From the NCBI RefSeq assembly GCF_026802175.1, contig NZ_CP113797.1, positions 3,263,026-3,327,025 of the forward strand: DNA of 64,000 nt. Reading direction: 5' to 3'. The position numbers were made by a program, and so were the translations under genes. Below the pieces are notes generated by a model. The model saw only the letters and a list, made by a program, of their open reading frames with translations. It was not told where the DNA came from and made no database searches. Below are positions 19,316-28,607 of this stretch, in pieces (position 1 is the first letter of the stretch; every line of letters starts with the position of its first letter). The DNA comes from Thermocoleostomius sinensis A174 (GTDB lineage Bacteria; Cyanobacteriota; Cyanobacteriia; Elainellales; Elainellaceae).

Positions 19316-22300
19316 TCATCCTCCTCATCTATGACAGCCGCTCGATCGAGTAATAACAAATTGCGCAAAGCATCAGTATCCAGTTCGGACAACCAGTTTT
19401 CACCTGTGCCTACCACCTGTTCTGAAAGCGCCTTTTTACTTTCGATCAGTTCATGAATGCGTTCTTCCAGTGTCCCTGTACAGACAAACTTGTGTACCTG
19501 GACATTGCGCGTCTGCCCAATCCGGAACACCCGATCGGTGGCTTGATTTTCCACAGCCGGGTTCCACCAGCGATCGAAGTGAAAGACATGATTGGCCCGA
19601 GTTAGGTTTAGCCCGACGCCGCCCGCCTTTAACGACAGGATGAACAGGCGCGGCCCCTGCGGATCATTCTGGAAGCGATCGACCATCTCTTCTCGTTGCT
19701 TCTTCGATGAGCCGCCATAGAGAAATAGCACATCCCGCTCAAACCGTTGTGCCAAGTATGCTTGCAACAGCTTACCCCACTCGGCAAACTGCGTGAAAAT
19801 CAGCGATCGATCGCCCTCTGCCAGCACCTCTTCTAACATTTCCTCTAGGCGTTGCAGCTTGCCAGAAGCCAGTCTAAAGGCTAAAGGCTCAAGGCTCAAA
19901 GTTGAATCGAGATCGTCCTCTTTATCCTTTTGCCTTTTGCCCTTTGCCTTCTCTTCCTTCTGCTCTCTGCTTTCCTCCTTAAATAGCACTGGATGATTAC
20001 ACACCTGCTTCAGCTTAGTTAATAGGGCCAAAATCATGCCTTTGCGCTGGATACCGTCGGCCGATTCAATCTCCACGAGCGATCGCTCCACTAAGGTCTG
20101 GTAAAGGGCAGCTTGGTCTTGAGTTAAGCCACAGAACACCGTCATTTCTTGCTTTTCTGGCAAATCTTGAATAATCGATCGATCGGTTTTGAGACGGCGC
20201 AGAATGAAAGGTTGCACCAACGATCGCAGGGTTTGCAGGGATGCCGTATCGCCATAGCGTTCGATCGGCACGGCAAAGCGACGCTGAAAGAAGTTGCGCG
20301 GCCCCAAGTAGCCGGGATTGAGAAAATCCATAATTGACCACAGTTCCGCTAAGCGGTTTTCTACTGGCGTGCCGGTCAGAGCAATGCGAAACTGGCAATC
20401 TAACTGACGTATCGCTTGCGATTGCTTGGCATCGGGATTTTTCACATTTTGCGCCTCGTCCAGCACTACCCCTTGCCAAGTTACCGTTTGCAGATCTTTC
20501 ACGTCTCGCTGCACCAGCGCATAGCTAGTGATCACCAAATGTTTGTCTTTGATGGCTTTGACAAAAGCTTTGCCCTGCGATCGTTTGTCGCCGTGATGCA
20601 CCAGCGTTTTCAGACTAGGAGCAAATCGTTTAACCTCTCGTTCCCAGTTGCCCAACACCGACGTCGGACAGACCAGCAACGTTGGTTTTTCTAGTCCCCC
20701 TTGTTCTTGCAAATGCAGCATCAAGGCGATAAACTGCACAGTTTTACCCAAGCCCATATCATCCGCTAGGCAAGCTCCCAGCCCCCATCTTTCTAAAAAG
20801 GCAAGCCATGAAGCTCCACGCACTTGATAGGGGCGCAATGTTCCCTGGAAACCTTTGGGAATCGGAATCGATTCGATCGACTGATTGCCGTTGGTGAGCG
20901 CATTGATAAGTTCTTCTAGAGGGCCAGAGGCTTCAAAGCCAACAACAGGGAGCTTTTCAATCATCTGGGCGTCGCCTGTGCTAATACGCAGCGCATCTTC
21001 CAACGACAGCGACATTTGTTCTTTGCGGCTCTCGAAGAAGGCCTGGGCTGCCCTGACATCTTGAGGACGCAACTCTACCCACTCACCATTGATTTCCACC
21101 AGTGGCGTATTGAGTGCCACCAGTCGATCGAACTCCGCCTTGGATAACCGCTGACCGCCGATCGTTAGTTCCCACTTAAAATTCAGCAAACTTTGCAGTC
21201 CTAACCGCTGATTTTTTCCCGCTTTGGGCGTTTCTGCCTGTACACGCAGTCCTAAGCGGTTGGCCCAGCCCTCCTGATTGGACAAACTAGGCGGCAAAAT
21301 TACGCCAAAGCCACTGTCTTGCAGTCGCCAAGCGGTGGTTTTAATGAATTCATATACTTGCAGCGGATGTAGTTGACAGGCGTGTGGCTGTGAAACTTGC
21401 AAACTGGGTTCTAAAACGGGATACAATCGCGATGCCAACCCTAAACCAGCCAACAGCGTTTCTTGGGGTTGATCAATCGTCCGTCCCATGTAGTCTAGCC
21501 GCTCCACCGGGTTATTCCATACGGTGCGGGCACTAACCAAGAAGTCTGGATCATTAGCCGCTTGCAAAAAATACTCTAGCGTCCAGTCCTGTTGTCCTGC
21601 GGTAGGAGGATGGAGATAAAAACAGGTGCGAAAAGCATTCAAGCGTTGATTTAACTGATGTTGCAGCGGTGCCGTCCAACTGGTCAAGGACGTTACCAAC
21701 CGCTCTAACTTGGCAGGTTCGCTGTCGATCGTCGGCTTGTCCCCCAAGGCTTGCAGCCATTCTCGTAACGCTATGTCTTTAGGAAAAGACGCAGAGGAGG
21801 GCATCGCTTGACTGCTAGCAACTGCACGAACTTGAGCATCGATCGCCTGATTCAAAAAACTGAGAAGAATGGGTGGAGCGGGCGACAACACCGCAGTAGC
21901 CGGATGGGTGGAGGGATGTACCCCGTTTGCCGCTGTTTCTATTTCATTCTTTGCTTCAAACTGAGTTGCTCCAGACAGAACATAAGCTCGACAAACACTG
22001 GGCATTTGCCGCGTAAAGTGTTCTAGCCGATCTTGATCCACCGAGCTATCAATCAACACATGCCAACGTACCTGCATTGCTGCATGTTGCTCTAAAGTGG
22101 GCAAAAATTTAGCGCGCGCCAATAAATCTAGTTGCCATCGAGCCACATGCGACCAGAAGCGCAAGTCAGACCCCAGCCAGGAAAATTCCTCACCTTGCAC
22201 CGAACTTAACGGCAGCGATTGCAAAACCTGCAAAGCTTCAGTTACCGTGAGGCGAAGCCCTTGAATTTGCCAAGGACAGAGCGATAGGGACAAAGAATGA

Positions 22301-22824
22301 TGGGGATGGTCGGATTCAGAAGCTGCGATCGACGATTCTAAAATTGACGTTTCTAGATCTAGCTGTCCTTGAGCGGCCGAATGTTGGGGCAACAAGGCAA
22401 TGGTTTGGGTGGAGGGGGTCGGCAGTTGATAGGTTGGCAGCATCAACGATACGGTCTGCCACCGATCTGGCGGTAGGGAAATAGCCGTCTTGGTAGAGTG
22501 AGAAGATTTAGCTCGGCGGTTGTGACCTCGGCTATCTGCGGCAATGGGAGCGTCAATCGGCACATCCGCCACAGACCACTGAAGCTGCTGAGACTGGTGC
22601 TTCGATCGCAACAGCTCTAGTAGTTCATCAACCGTCATAACAAACGGATGGATCGCAGGAGCCGCAACTGCATTTGACTCGGCAGCAATCGGCTCAACTC
22701 TACGCCAAATTTCTCCCCAAATCAAGAAATAGCCACCGTCGCGATCGTCAGTATAGGAATCGGGGGTGGACTCAGCCAAAGCTTGATCAGATGAAGAAAT
22801 CCAGCTACCGTGTAGAATTGCCAT
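19312..22824 (-). CDS. SNF2/RAD54-family helicase
   Basis: This 1170-residue protein has an N-terminal half of the type found in bacterial SNF2 proteins (about residues 1-620) and a C-terminal Swi2/Snf2 ATPase. The Walker A motif is DDMGLGKT near residue 685, motif II is DEAQ near 789, GTPVENR is motif III, and QATDRVFRIGQTRNVQVHKF near 1095 is motif VI. Such enzymes translocate on DNA and are thought to clear proteins or assist repair. An unusual Lys/Glu-rich insert of about 40 residues lies between motifs IV and V (see the repeat entry). Confidence 0.93.
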   Translation of the reverse strand: MAILHGSWISSSDQALAESTPDSYTDDRDGGYFLIWGEIWRRVEPIAAESNAVAAPAIHPFVMTVDELLELLRSKHQSQQLQWSVADVPIDAPIAADSRGHNRRAKSSHSTKTAISLPPDRWQTVSLMLPTYQLPTPSTQTIALLPQHSAAQGQLDLETSILESSIAASESDHPHHSLSLSLCPWQIQGLRLTVTEALQVLQSLPLSSVQGEEFSWLGSDLRFWSHVARWQLDLLARAKFLPTLEQHAAMQVRWHVLIDSSVDQDRLEHFTRQMPSVCRAYVLSGATQFEAKNEIETAANGVHPSTHPATAVLSPAPPILLSFLNQAIDAQVRAVASSQAMPSSASFPKDIALREWLQALGDKPTIDSEPAKLERLVTSLTSWTAPLQHQLNQRLNAFRTCFYLHPPTAGQQDWTLEYFLQAANDPDFLVSARTVWNNPVERLDYMGRTIDQPQETLLAGLGLASRLYPVLEPSLQVSQPHACQLHPLQVYEFIKTTAWRLQDSGFGVILPPSLSNQEGWANRLGLRVQAETPKAGKNQRLGLQSLLNFKWELTIGGQRLSKAEFDRLVALNTPLVEINGEWVELRPQDVRAAQAFFESRKEQMSLSLEDALRISTGDAQMIEKLPVVGFEASGPLEELINALTNGNQSIESIPIPKGFQGTLRPYQVRGASWLAFLERWGLGACLADDMGLGKTVQFIALMLHLQEQGGLEKPTLLVCPTSVLGNWEREVKRFAPSLKTLVHHGDKRSQGKAFVKAIKDKHLVITSYALVQRDVKDLQTVTWQGVVLDEAQNVKNPDAKQSQAIRQLDCQFRIALTGTPVENRLAELWSIMDFLNPGYLGPRNFFQRRFAVPIERYGDTASLQTLRSLVQPFILRRLKTDRSIIQDLPEKQEMTVFCGLTQDQAALYQTLVERSLVEIESADGIQRKGMILALLTKLKQVCNHPVLFKEESREQKEEKAKGKRQKDKEDDLDSTLSLEPLAFRLASGKLQRLEEMLEEVLAEGDRSLIFTQFAEWGKLLQAYLAQRFERDVLFLYGGSSKKQREEMVDRFQNDPQGPRLFILSLKAGGVGLNLTRANHVFHFDRWWNPAVENQATDRVFRIGQTRNVQVHKFVCTGTLEERIHELIESKKALSEQVVGTGENWLSELDTDALRNLLLLDRAAVIDEEDE
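19860..19985 (-). repeat. Low-complexity repeat inserted in frame into the helicase gene
   Basis: On the plus strand this stretch reads as repeated AAAGGCT/CAAGGCT units followed by CCTTTTGCCTTTTGCC-type text and a T/C run. That composition is typical of cyanobacterial intergenic repeats, not of coding DNA. Read in the gene frame it encodes a charged stretch (EESREQKEEKAKGKRQKDKE, then DDLDST). This interrupts the normally short link between CNHPVLF and SGKL in the helicase core. The frame is kept. Confidence 0.6.
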
Positions 22825-23581
22825 GCTAGTCGAGAGTCTCCGAACCTTGCTGTATTGTGAATGCCTTTGCCAGCAGCAAAATAGGTGAAAAATACTCGAT
22901 CGCCAGAGGAGGCGCTGGTTTGAAGCCGCTGTTCCTCAGACAATGCAGTTACCCCTGCAACCGATTTCCTAATTGTACAACTCCACATTGAAAAGACTAA
23001 CCACCCAGCTTCTAGCGAGGCTGAGAAAAGGAGGACAGAAAATCTTCTTCACCTGTTGGTTGGAACGTTATGCTAATTGCAGAAAACCATTTTCTTAAGA
23101 ACAGGAGTAAGAAGAATAGGACTGTTTTCTTAGAACTGTTTTCTAATGTGAGCTTTAGGGATTATTACTGCTGAAGTTTTCAGCCTAGGGCAAGATTACA
23201 CCAAACTAGTATCGGTTTTTAGTGAATTAGTTGATAAACGATCAGGTAAAACAGGCAATGTACCAGAACGAACCGCTTTCCATAGTGCGATCGTATCTAG
23301 CTCTGATTGGGTTGCTAATTCGTGTTCAAGAATGGTGCAACAGCAATCATCAACAGCGATCATATTGTTGTAAAGCTGCGGTTCGCTGTTGACGTTGTGC
23401 CAGAATTCGCATCAAACAGCGAGTCCTATCTCATTCCAGGGTTCAAGTTGAAGCTGTGTCGTTGAAAAAAATCTGCGCGGGCTGTTCCCACAGCTATATA
23501 CCAAGACTGAAGCCCCAGCCATTATAGCCGGGACTTCAAGAACAATTAAAGACAAGCCGAGGTGATAATTCAGAGATTGTC
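22825..23581. other. Long intergenic region between the helicase and Hlip loci
   Basis: This is 757 bp without a firm gene. An imperfect stem at 23508-23538 (TGAAG with CTTCA, CCC with GGG) could be a transcription end for the Hlip pair, but no T-run follows. A 44-codon frame on the plus strand (23258-23392, beginning MYQNEPLSIVRSYLALIGLL) has only a weak AGG upstream, and I do not call it. A/T-rich text around 23080-23140 repeats TTTTCTTA. Confidence 0.45.
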
Positions 23582-23821
23582 TTATTGAATGCTAGTGAAC
23601 ACGCTAGCGCCGATTGTTCCAGCCACTCCTACGGCAATTAGCAGGTTAGTGAAAAATCGTCCTGCTTCTGAGTTAAAGCCTAGGTTTTTGTCCTCTTGTC
23701 CGGCTGTGAAAAACAACGACCATGCTTGATTGACATCGATCGCTTCAAAACGATTGAAATCAGGTCTGAAGACAACAGGTCCAATTAAATCTTTGTTAGG
23801 AAATTCAAAATCAGTTCTCAT
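23582..23821 (-). CDS. Small membrane protein next to the Hlip gene
   Basis: This 79-residue protein starts MRTDFEFPNKDLIGPVVFRP and ends in one hydrophobic helix (about residues 57-76), preceded by GFNSEAGRFFTNLL. I cannot name the family. The position 63 bp behind an Hlip gene on the same strand suggests co-transcription and a link with thylakoid pigment proteins. The pattern GF..EAGRFFTNLL faintly recalls the chlorophyll-binding helix of Hlips (E..NGR) but lacks the Asn-Gly pair, so pigment binding is not supported. Confidence 0.6.
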   Translation of the reverse strand: MRTDFEFPNKDLIGPVVFRPDFNRFEAIDVNQAWSLFFTAGQEDKNLGFNSEAGRFFTNLLIAVGVAGTIGASVFTSIQ

Positions 23822-23884
23822 AACTGTTCTCCAAAGAATTATCGCTTAATGCTACTTGCTCGTTAACTAATTCGACTCGAGCAG

Positions 23885-24097
23885 TTACAGATTGCTTAAC
23901 CATCCAATTACACCATGACCTGTCAAAGCTTCCAGAAGCAGCGCTGCAACAAAGCCGATCATAGCCAACCGTCCGTTTAGCATTTCCGCGTATTCAGTGA
24001 AGCCGAATCGCTGTGTGTCATCGACGTACACTTTAGGTTCGATCGCATAGTTATTCAATCGATTACCTTCTTCTACGACTGCACCACGATAAGTCAT
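23885..24097 (-). CDS. High-light-inducible chlorophyll-binding protein (Hlip)
   Basis: A 70-residue single-helix protein with the chlorophyll-binding motif [19 protein letters not shown], which has the conserved Glu and Asn-Gly-Arg. The helix continues into [10 protein letters not shown]. Hlips dimerise in the thylakoid membrane, bind chlorophyll and carotenoid, and protect photosystem II and chlorophyll synthesis under excess light. The frame is open further upstream, but I chose the ATG at 24097 because GGGAG lies about eight bases before it. The symbol is left blank because hli gene naming depends on the strain. Confidence 0.93.
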   Translation of the reverse strand: MTYRGAVVEEGNRLNNYAIEPKVYVDDTQRFGFTEYAEMLNGRLAMIGFVAALLLEALTGHGVIGWLSNL

Positions 24098-24484
24098 CAG
24101 CTTTACTCCCTTGTTTCTTGTGTTTCTTGTCTTGTAAACAAATATAACATAATGTAAATAAATATTGCAAACTATTGACAATTGCTGGATAGTTTTGGTG
24201 TGGACTTCAAGTCAGCTTGGTTAGCTGTAGTCGCTATCAGGGCAACGATCGCAAAACACGTTGAACTCGTGACAACTCAGGAAAATCATCGCGTTTATAT
24301 CCCCCTCTATGGGATTGAACTTTTGCCGAAACAACGATTTACTGTGATCTTTGAGGTCTAAAAATCGATCGATTAAAAACCGAGAATTTTGCGAATACGT
24401 TGAAACGATCGCGGTAAACTTTCGTTTCTGAACCTTGCAGAGTGTGTTGGCGATTGATGTATCGATAAAAACAAGATTAGGTTT
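24098..24484. other. Divergent intergenic region between hli and the metal operon
   Basis: It must hold promoters for the Hlip pair (leftward) and the metal uptake operon (rightward). The first 90 bp are A/T-rich. A clean 53-codon GTG frame at 24200-24361 on the plus strand (ending RFTVIFEV) has no clear ribosome binding site and is uncertain. I looked for a cobalamin riboswitch here and saw no B12-box sequence. Confidence 0.45.
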
Positions 24485-25369
24485 ATGAATAAACGATTGA
24501 TTTTCTTGACAACATTCGTGGTAATGAGCGCAATTGGGGTACAAAGTTGTGCTGGAGGAACCTCTCCTCAAGCAGAAGCCCCAACAAACGAACCGGCATC
24601 GCCCACGCAGCAAGCAACTGCACCGACGTCTGACGAAACTGGCACATTACAGATTCGAGCCAACGGAGAGGATTTTATCCGACAAGGATTTGTTTCTAAA
24701 GACGGATGGCAGATTGATTTTGATCATGTCTATGTCAACTTAGATCAAATTACAGCCTATCAAACTGATCCTCCCTTTGACCCAGAAGCTGATCAGTCCA
24801 TTGATGCCAAAGCGCAAACCGAAGTTCGATTGGAAGGAATCAAAACGATCGACCTAGCTGAAGGCGGCGAGGATGCAGAACCCATTTTAGTTGGTGAAGT
24901 CGAAGCACCCGTCGGACGTTATAATGCATTGTCCTGGCAAATGGTGAAAGCCCCCGATGGGCCAGCAGCGGGGTATCCATTAATGTTGCAAGGCACGGCT
25001 AGCAAAGATGGACAATCCGTTGACTTTACCCTCCGCTTTGATGAGGAATTGAGCTTTACCTGCGGTGATTTTGTTGGAGACGAGCGCAAGGGCATTGTAC
25101 AAGCTGGACAGACGGCCGACTTGGAAGCCACCTTTCACTTCGATCATCTGTTCGGCGATGCCGATACACCCGCAGAGGATGCACTGAATACGGGCGCACT
25201 AGGGTTCGATCCCTTGGCGGCGATCGCTGAAAATGGTCAACTGGACGCTGATCTCGCTACGCTAGAGAAGCAATTATCCCCCGAGGATTACACGAAATTG
25301 GTAGAGATTCTGCCGTCATTGGGACATGTGGGAGAAGGACACTGTCAGGAAACTACGCTTACATCATGA
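24485..25369 (+). CDS. Predicted lipoprotein, first gene of the metal uptake operon
   Basis: This 294-residue protein has an export signal with a cysteine at residue 22 (VQSC, an imperfect lipobox) and a Thr/Pro/Ala-rich linker. An acidic beta-rich domain follows, with WQIDFDHVYVNLDQITAYQT and a later LSFTCGDFVGDERKG. The mature part is strongly acidic and ends near a His/Cys pair (GHVGEGHCQ), which could bind metal. I cannot name the family. Its stop overlaps the next start (ATGA), so it belongs to the cbiMQO operon and may capture metal in the periplasm. Confidence 0.72.
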   Translation: MNKRLIFLTTFVVMSAIGVQSCAGGTSPQAEAPTNEPASPTQQATAPTSDETGTLQIRANGEDFIRQGFVSKDGWQIDFDHVYVNLDQITAYQTDPPFDPEADQSIDAKAQTEVRLEGIKTIDLAEGGEDAEPILVGEVEAPVGRYNALSWQMVKAPDGPAAGYPLMLQGTASKDGQSVDFTLRFDEELSFTCGDFVGDERKGIVQAGQTADLEATFHFDHLFGDADTPAEDALNTGALGFDPLAAIAENGQLDADLATLEKQLSPEDYTKLVEILPSLGHVGEGHCQETTLTS

Positions 25370-25884
25370 AACTCATCATTCGGAAAACAGTTTTACCATT
25401 CCTCAGTCTGCTGTGTGTAATGGGTTGGCAGACTAGAACCTCTGCGCATGGTGTAGTGCTTGATTATCAATCGACTCAAGCCTATGAGATTCAGGCCGCT
25501 TATGATACTGGCGAACCCATGGACAACGCACAAGTGGTCGTATTTTCGCCCGATGATCCAGCAACCCCATGGTTAACCAGCACTACTGATGCCCAAGGAC
25601 GGTTTCTTTTTAGTCCCTCTGCACCGGGTAATTGGGAAGTGCAAGTGCGGCAGGCTGGGCACGGCGACATCTTAGTCATTCCTGTGGAGACTGGCTCCGT
25701 TCAGCCAGAAGCTGATGCTGTGTCTACAGCAGAGACTAACGATACTCCGTCCACTGACAACTCATCACCTACGGCTATTGCTGGAACGAGTGGGTACTCG
25801 CCGTTGCAAAAGAGCCTGATGATTGGAGCCGTGATTTGGGGCTGTGTGGGAACGGCGCTGTTCTTCTCGCGTGGCAAGAGATAA
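25366..25884 (+). CDS. Periplasmic accessory protein of the Co/Ni ECF transporter (NikL-like)
   Basis: This 172-residue protein has a signal peptide whose likely cut (TSA|HGVV) would leave a histidine at the mature N-terminus. A carboxypeptidase-regulatory-like beta sandwich follows (AYDTGEPMDNAQVVVFSPDD, then TTDAQGRFLFSP). Next are a Ser/Thr/Asp linker and a C-terminal membrane helix at about residues 147-167. The pattern fits the extra membrane-anchored components (NikK/NikL type) that accompany nickel ECF transporters. That assignment comes from pattern and context. It sits 3 bp before cbiM. Confidence 0.7.
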   Translation: MKLIIRKTVLPFLSLLCVMGWQTRTSAHGVVLDYQSTQAYEIQAAYDTGEPMDNAQVVVFSPDDPATPWLTSTTDAQGRFLFSPSAPGNWEVQVRQAGHGDILVIPVETGSVQPEADAVSTAETNDTPSTDNSSPTAIAGTSGYSPLQKSLMIGAVIWGCVGTALFFSRGKR

Positions 25885-25887
25885 CCT

Positions 25888-26538
25888 ATGCACATCCCTG
25901 ATGGTCTAGTTCCGGCTCCTGTGGCGATCGGTGGTTATGCCTTGACTGGGTTAGCCACTTGGTACTCGTTGCGGCAAATTAACCGCCGACCCGAACCGAC
26001 CGCTGGCATTCCCAAAGCAGCCTTATTGACTGCCGCTTTTTTTGTAGCTTCGTCGATCCATGTTCCGATTCCACCTGCGAGTGTACATTTGGTGTTGAAT
26101 GGTTTGCTGGGTGTGGTACTGGGCTACTATGCTTTTCCAGCAATTTTGATTGGTCTATTCTTTCAAGCGGTAATGTTTGGCCATGGTGGACTGACAACTT
26201 TGGGTGTCAATGCCGCCATGATGGGGATTCCAGCCCTGCTGGCCTATCACCTGTTTCGGGTATACCCGCGATTTGAACAAGCGTTGAAACCGAATTGGGC
26301 GATCGCATGTTTTGCGTTTCTAGCTGGTGCATTTGGATTGGGACTAGCCACACTAATTTTTCTGATTTTGATCATCACAACAATTCCGGCTGGATTTGAT
26401 GCGGCCACTGAGCAAACGGCCGTGTATGGACTGGCGATCGCACACATTCCCTTAATGATTCTCGAAGGCATCTTTACAGCAATGCTGGTGTTGTTCTTGC
26501 GGCGCGTCAAGCCAGAGTTGCTGAAGGGTGAAATATGA
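25888..26538 (+). CDS. cbiM: Co/Ni ECF transporter substrate-binding subunit CbiM
   Basis: This 216-residue membrane protein begins MHIPDG, the diagnostic CbiM/NikM N-terminus whose amine and His2 chelate the metal ion. It continues with several hydrophobic helices, including HVPIPPASVHLVLNGLLG, which supplies further ligand histidines. With CbiQ and CbiO it forms an energy-coupling-factor importer for Co2+ or Ni2+. Which metal is carried cannot be decided from sequence. cbiD elsewhere in the window favours cobalt, while the NikL-like partner favours nickel. Confidence 0.92.
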   Translation: MHIPDGLVPAPVAIGGYALTGLATWYSLRQINRRPEPTAGIPKAALLTAAFFVASSIHVPIPPASVHLVLNGLLGVVLGYYAFPAILIGLFFQAVMFGHGGLTTLGVNAAMMGIPALLAYHLFRVYPRFEQALKPNWAIACFAFLAGAFGLGLATLIFLILIITTIPAGFDAATEQTAVYGLAIAHIPLMILEGIFTAMLVLFLRRVKPELLKGEI

Positions 26539-27347
26539 GACTAGAGTTAGATGAGTATGCTCATCTCAAGTCATGGCTGCATCAATGGGAGCCTCGATGT
26601 AAACTGATTGGGCTAATGGCAATCATGTTTGCGTTCGCCTTTGTAGAAACATTGCAGCTAATTCCCTTTATGTTAGCGGTCACGGGTCTGCTCTATGCCC
26701 TCTCCAGACTACCCCTAACATTTTGGTCTACTCGCATTCGTTATCCTGGACTATTTTTGTTAGGCGTAGTGGCGCTATTGCCGTTTATGTCAGGGCAAAC
26801 AGTGATCTGGAATTGGGGCCTTTTAACTCTGCGACAGGAAGGGGTAATGGCGGTCATTTTAATTGCCAGCCGGTTTCTGTCTATTATTACCGTGAGCTTA
26901 ATTTTGTTTGGCACAACGCCATTCCTGACAATTGTGAAAACTATGCGATCGCTGGGGCTACCGACTATTCTGGCGGATATGCTGTTGCTCTCCTATCGTT
27001 ATTTGTTTGAAATTGCCGAACGCTTGACCCAAATGCGGCGATCGATGCGATTGCGGGGATTTCAAAGCCAACGAAAGCAGCGCTGGTTGTTTCCCCATTG
27101 GCAAGACCTGAATCGCTTCGCCAGTTCGACAGGAACCTTGCTAGTGCGCAGTTATGAACAAGCCGAACGAATTTACAAAGCCATGCGATTGCGAGGATAC
27201 GGGAATCAGTCACCCCAACAGCAAAACTTCATTCCTCCCGCTCAATCTGTCGCTAAAGCCAGATTTGCCCATCCGTGGAGTGTAGTAGGATTAGTGCTAT
27301 CACTTGTGGTTGCAATCAGTTTCGTGGTCACAGAGGTCATTCTGTAA
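26535..27347 (+). CDS. cbiQ: Co/Ni ECF transporter transmembrane subunit CbiQ
   Basis: This 270-residue T component has five or six helices and the cytosolic coupling signatures seen in CbiQ proteins: ERLTQMRRSMRLRGF and, later, AERIYKAMRLRGYG. Both are of the A-R-G type that contacts the ATPase. It links CbiM to the ATPase. The start overlaps the cbiM stop by four bases and its own stop overlaps the cbiO start (TAATG), so translation is coupled throughout. Confidence 0.93.
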   Translation: MRLELDEYAHLKSWLHQWEPRCKLIGLMAIMFAFAFVETLQLIPFMLAVTGLLYALSRLPLTFWSTRIRYPGLFLLGVVALLPFMSGQTVIWNWGLLTLRQEGVMAVILIASRFLSIITVSLILFGTTPFLTIVKTMRSLGLPTILADMLLLSYRYLFEIAERLTQMRRSMRLRGFQSQRKQRWLFPHWQDLNRFASSTGTLLVRSYEQAERIYKAMRLRGYGNQSPQQQNFIPPAQSVAKARFAHPWSVVGLVLSLVVAISFVVTEVIL

Positions 27348-28108
27348 TGCAAATTCGATCATCTCAGCAATTTACTGATTCTCCATCAATAGACCCTACG
27401 ATTGCAATCACAGATTTGTGCTTCTCCTATCCAGATAACCCCGATGTTCTTCGTCACATTACACTCAATATTTGTCAAGGCGATCGAGTCGGTCTCATTG
27501 GCTATAATGGCTGTGGTAAAACCACGCTATTTCTGCTAATCTGCGGTGTACTCACGCCCAGTTCCGGTGAAATTCGCCTGCTAAATCAACGAGTTCGTCC
27601 TGGAACGTTCTATCCAGAAATTGGGTTAGTTTTTCAAAATCCTGACGATCAACTGTTCTCTGCATCGGTTTGGGATGATGTTGCCTTTGCACCCCAGAAT
27701 ATGGGTCTATTGGATGACGAAGTCCACCAACGGGTGACTGAAGCCCTTGCCATTACAGGCGTACAAGAATTAGCCACCCGCCCGCCGCATCATTTGTCGG
27801 GAGGGCAAAAACGGATGGTGGCGATCGCAGGCATATTAGCCATGCGTCCGCAAATTATCATCTACGACGAACCGACCGCCAACCTTGATCTGCGCGCTCG
27901 TCGTCGCTTGATTCAATTCCTTCAACAGTCTCAAGAAACCCTGTTGATTGCCTCACATGATCTAGAATTTGTGTTGGAAGTTTGCGATCGAGTTGTGCTG
28001 ATGGATGAGGGACAAATTGTGGCAGACGGTAATCCTCGTCAACTGATGAGTGACATCGAGTTAATGGAGAAGCATGGATTAGAGCGTCCCTATTCCCTGC
28101 GTCCCTGA
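27347..28108 (+). CDS. cbiO: Co/Ni ECF transporter ATPase CbiO
   Basis: This 253-residue ABC ATPase energises the CbiMQ transporter. The Walker A motif is GYNGCGKTT, the Q loop is GLVFQNPDDQLFSASVWDDV, the signature is LSGGQKRM, Walker B is IIIYDEPTANLD, and the switch is ASHDLEF. The frame is open further upstream inside cbiQ, but I chose the ATG at 27347 because it overlaps the cbiQ stop by one base and precedes the conserved domain. It is the last gene of the operon and is convergent with the next pair of genes. Confidence 0.93.
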   Translation: MQIRSSQQFTDSPSIDPTIAITDLCFSYPDNPDVLRHITLNICQGDRVGLIGYNGCGKTTLFLLICGVLTPSSGEIRLLNQRVRPGTFYPEIGLVFQNPDDQLFSASVWDDVAFAPQNMGLLDDEVHQRVTEALAITGVQELATRPPHHLSGGQKRMVAIAGILAMRPQIIIYDEPTANLDLRARRRLIQFLQQSQETLLIASHDLEFVLEVCDRVVLMDEGQIVADGNPRQLMSDIELMEKHGLERPYSLRP

Positions 28109-28181
28109 TTGACTAACAAAACCTGGAACCGCCCTCCCTCTAACTCCTCTTCCAGTACAAACGTAAAAACCTCAAATGACA

Positions 28182-28580
28182 TCAAATGACAAGATTCATA
28201 AAACCGCTGTGCCCCGTTTGCTCAACGCGAACAGTCCATCGCCCCCGCTGAGTCAGATCTGGCGTGAACGTATATCGACCTTGTGCATCCAGCGTTCCGG
28301 TTTGCCAAGGTGTGGATGGATTACCAGGTGCAAAAATATTGACCTGTGCTCCTGACATCGGCTCTCCAGTGCTGTACATTCCAATGATTTCGATCGAGGT
28401 AATCTGTGCACCAGTCGGCAAATCATCAGCCGTGTAGGTTGTTTCTCCGCTTAACGTTTGAGCACGAATATTGGCGCTGAGTCCAACTTCGTGTGCAATG
28501 ACCGTTGCAACCATCGTTAGCACAAACAACGGAACGAGAAAAATCTGTCTCAGAGACTGCATCATGTATGTTATTTTCAT
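28182..28580 (-). CDS. Short paralogue of the periplasmic NikL-like protein
   Basis: This protein of about 132 residues has a signal peptide that would be cut before a histidine (VIA|HEVGLS). Its beta domain matches the operon accessory protein closely: MYSTGEPMSGAQVNIFAPGN, DAQGRYTFTPD and VEQTGHSG. It lacks the linker and C-terminal membrane anchor of its relative at 25366, so it should be a free periplasmic protein. The frame begins at 28604; I chose the ATG at 28580, but MM at 28565 is possible. It follows the gene at 28608 by 27 bp. Confidence 0.68.
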   Translation of the reverse strand: MKITYMMQSLRQIFLVPLFVLTMVATVIAHEVGLSANIRAQTLSGETTYTADDLPTGAQITSIEIIGMYSTGEPMSGAQVNIFAPGNPSTPWQTGTLDAQGRYTFTPDLTQRGRWTVRVEQTGHSGFMNLVI

Positions 28581-28607
28581 CTTTCTTGTCATCGCGCATG
28601 ACACGCA

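Noticed and set aside
23258-23392. A 44-codon plus-strand ORF in the long spacer after the helicase
   Set aside because: Weak ribosome binding site, Cys-rich unfamiliar product, no context support.
24098-24484. Cobalamin riboswitch in front of the cbiMQO operon
   Set aside because: No B12 box (AGCCAGG-type or GCCACTG) or matching helices were found in the spacer.
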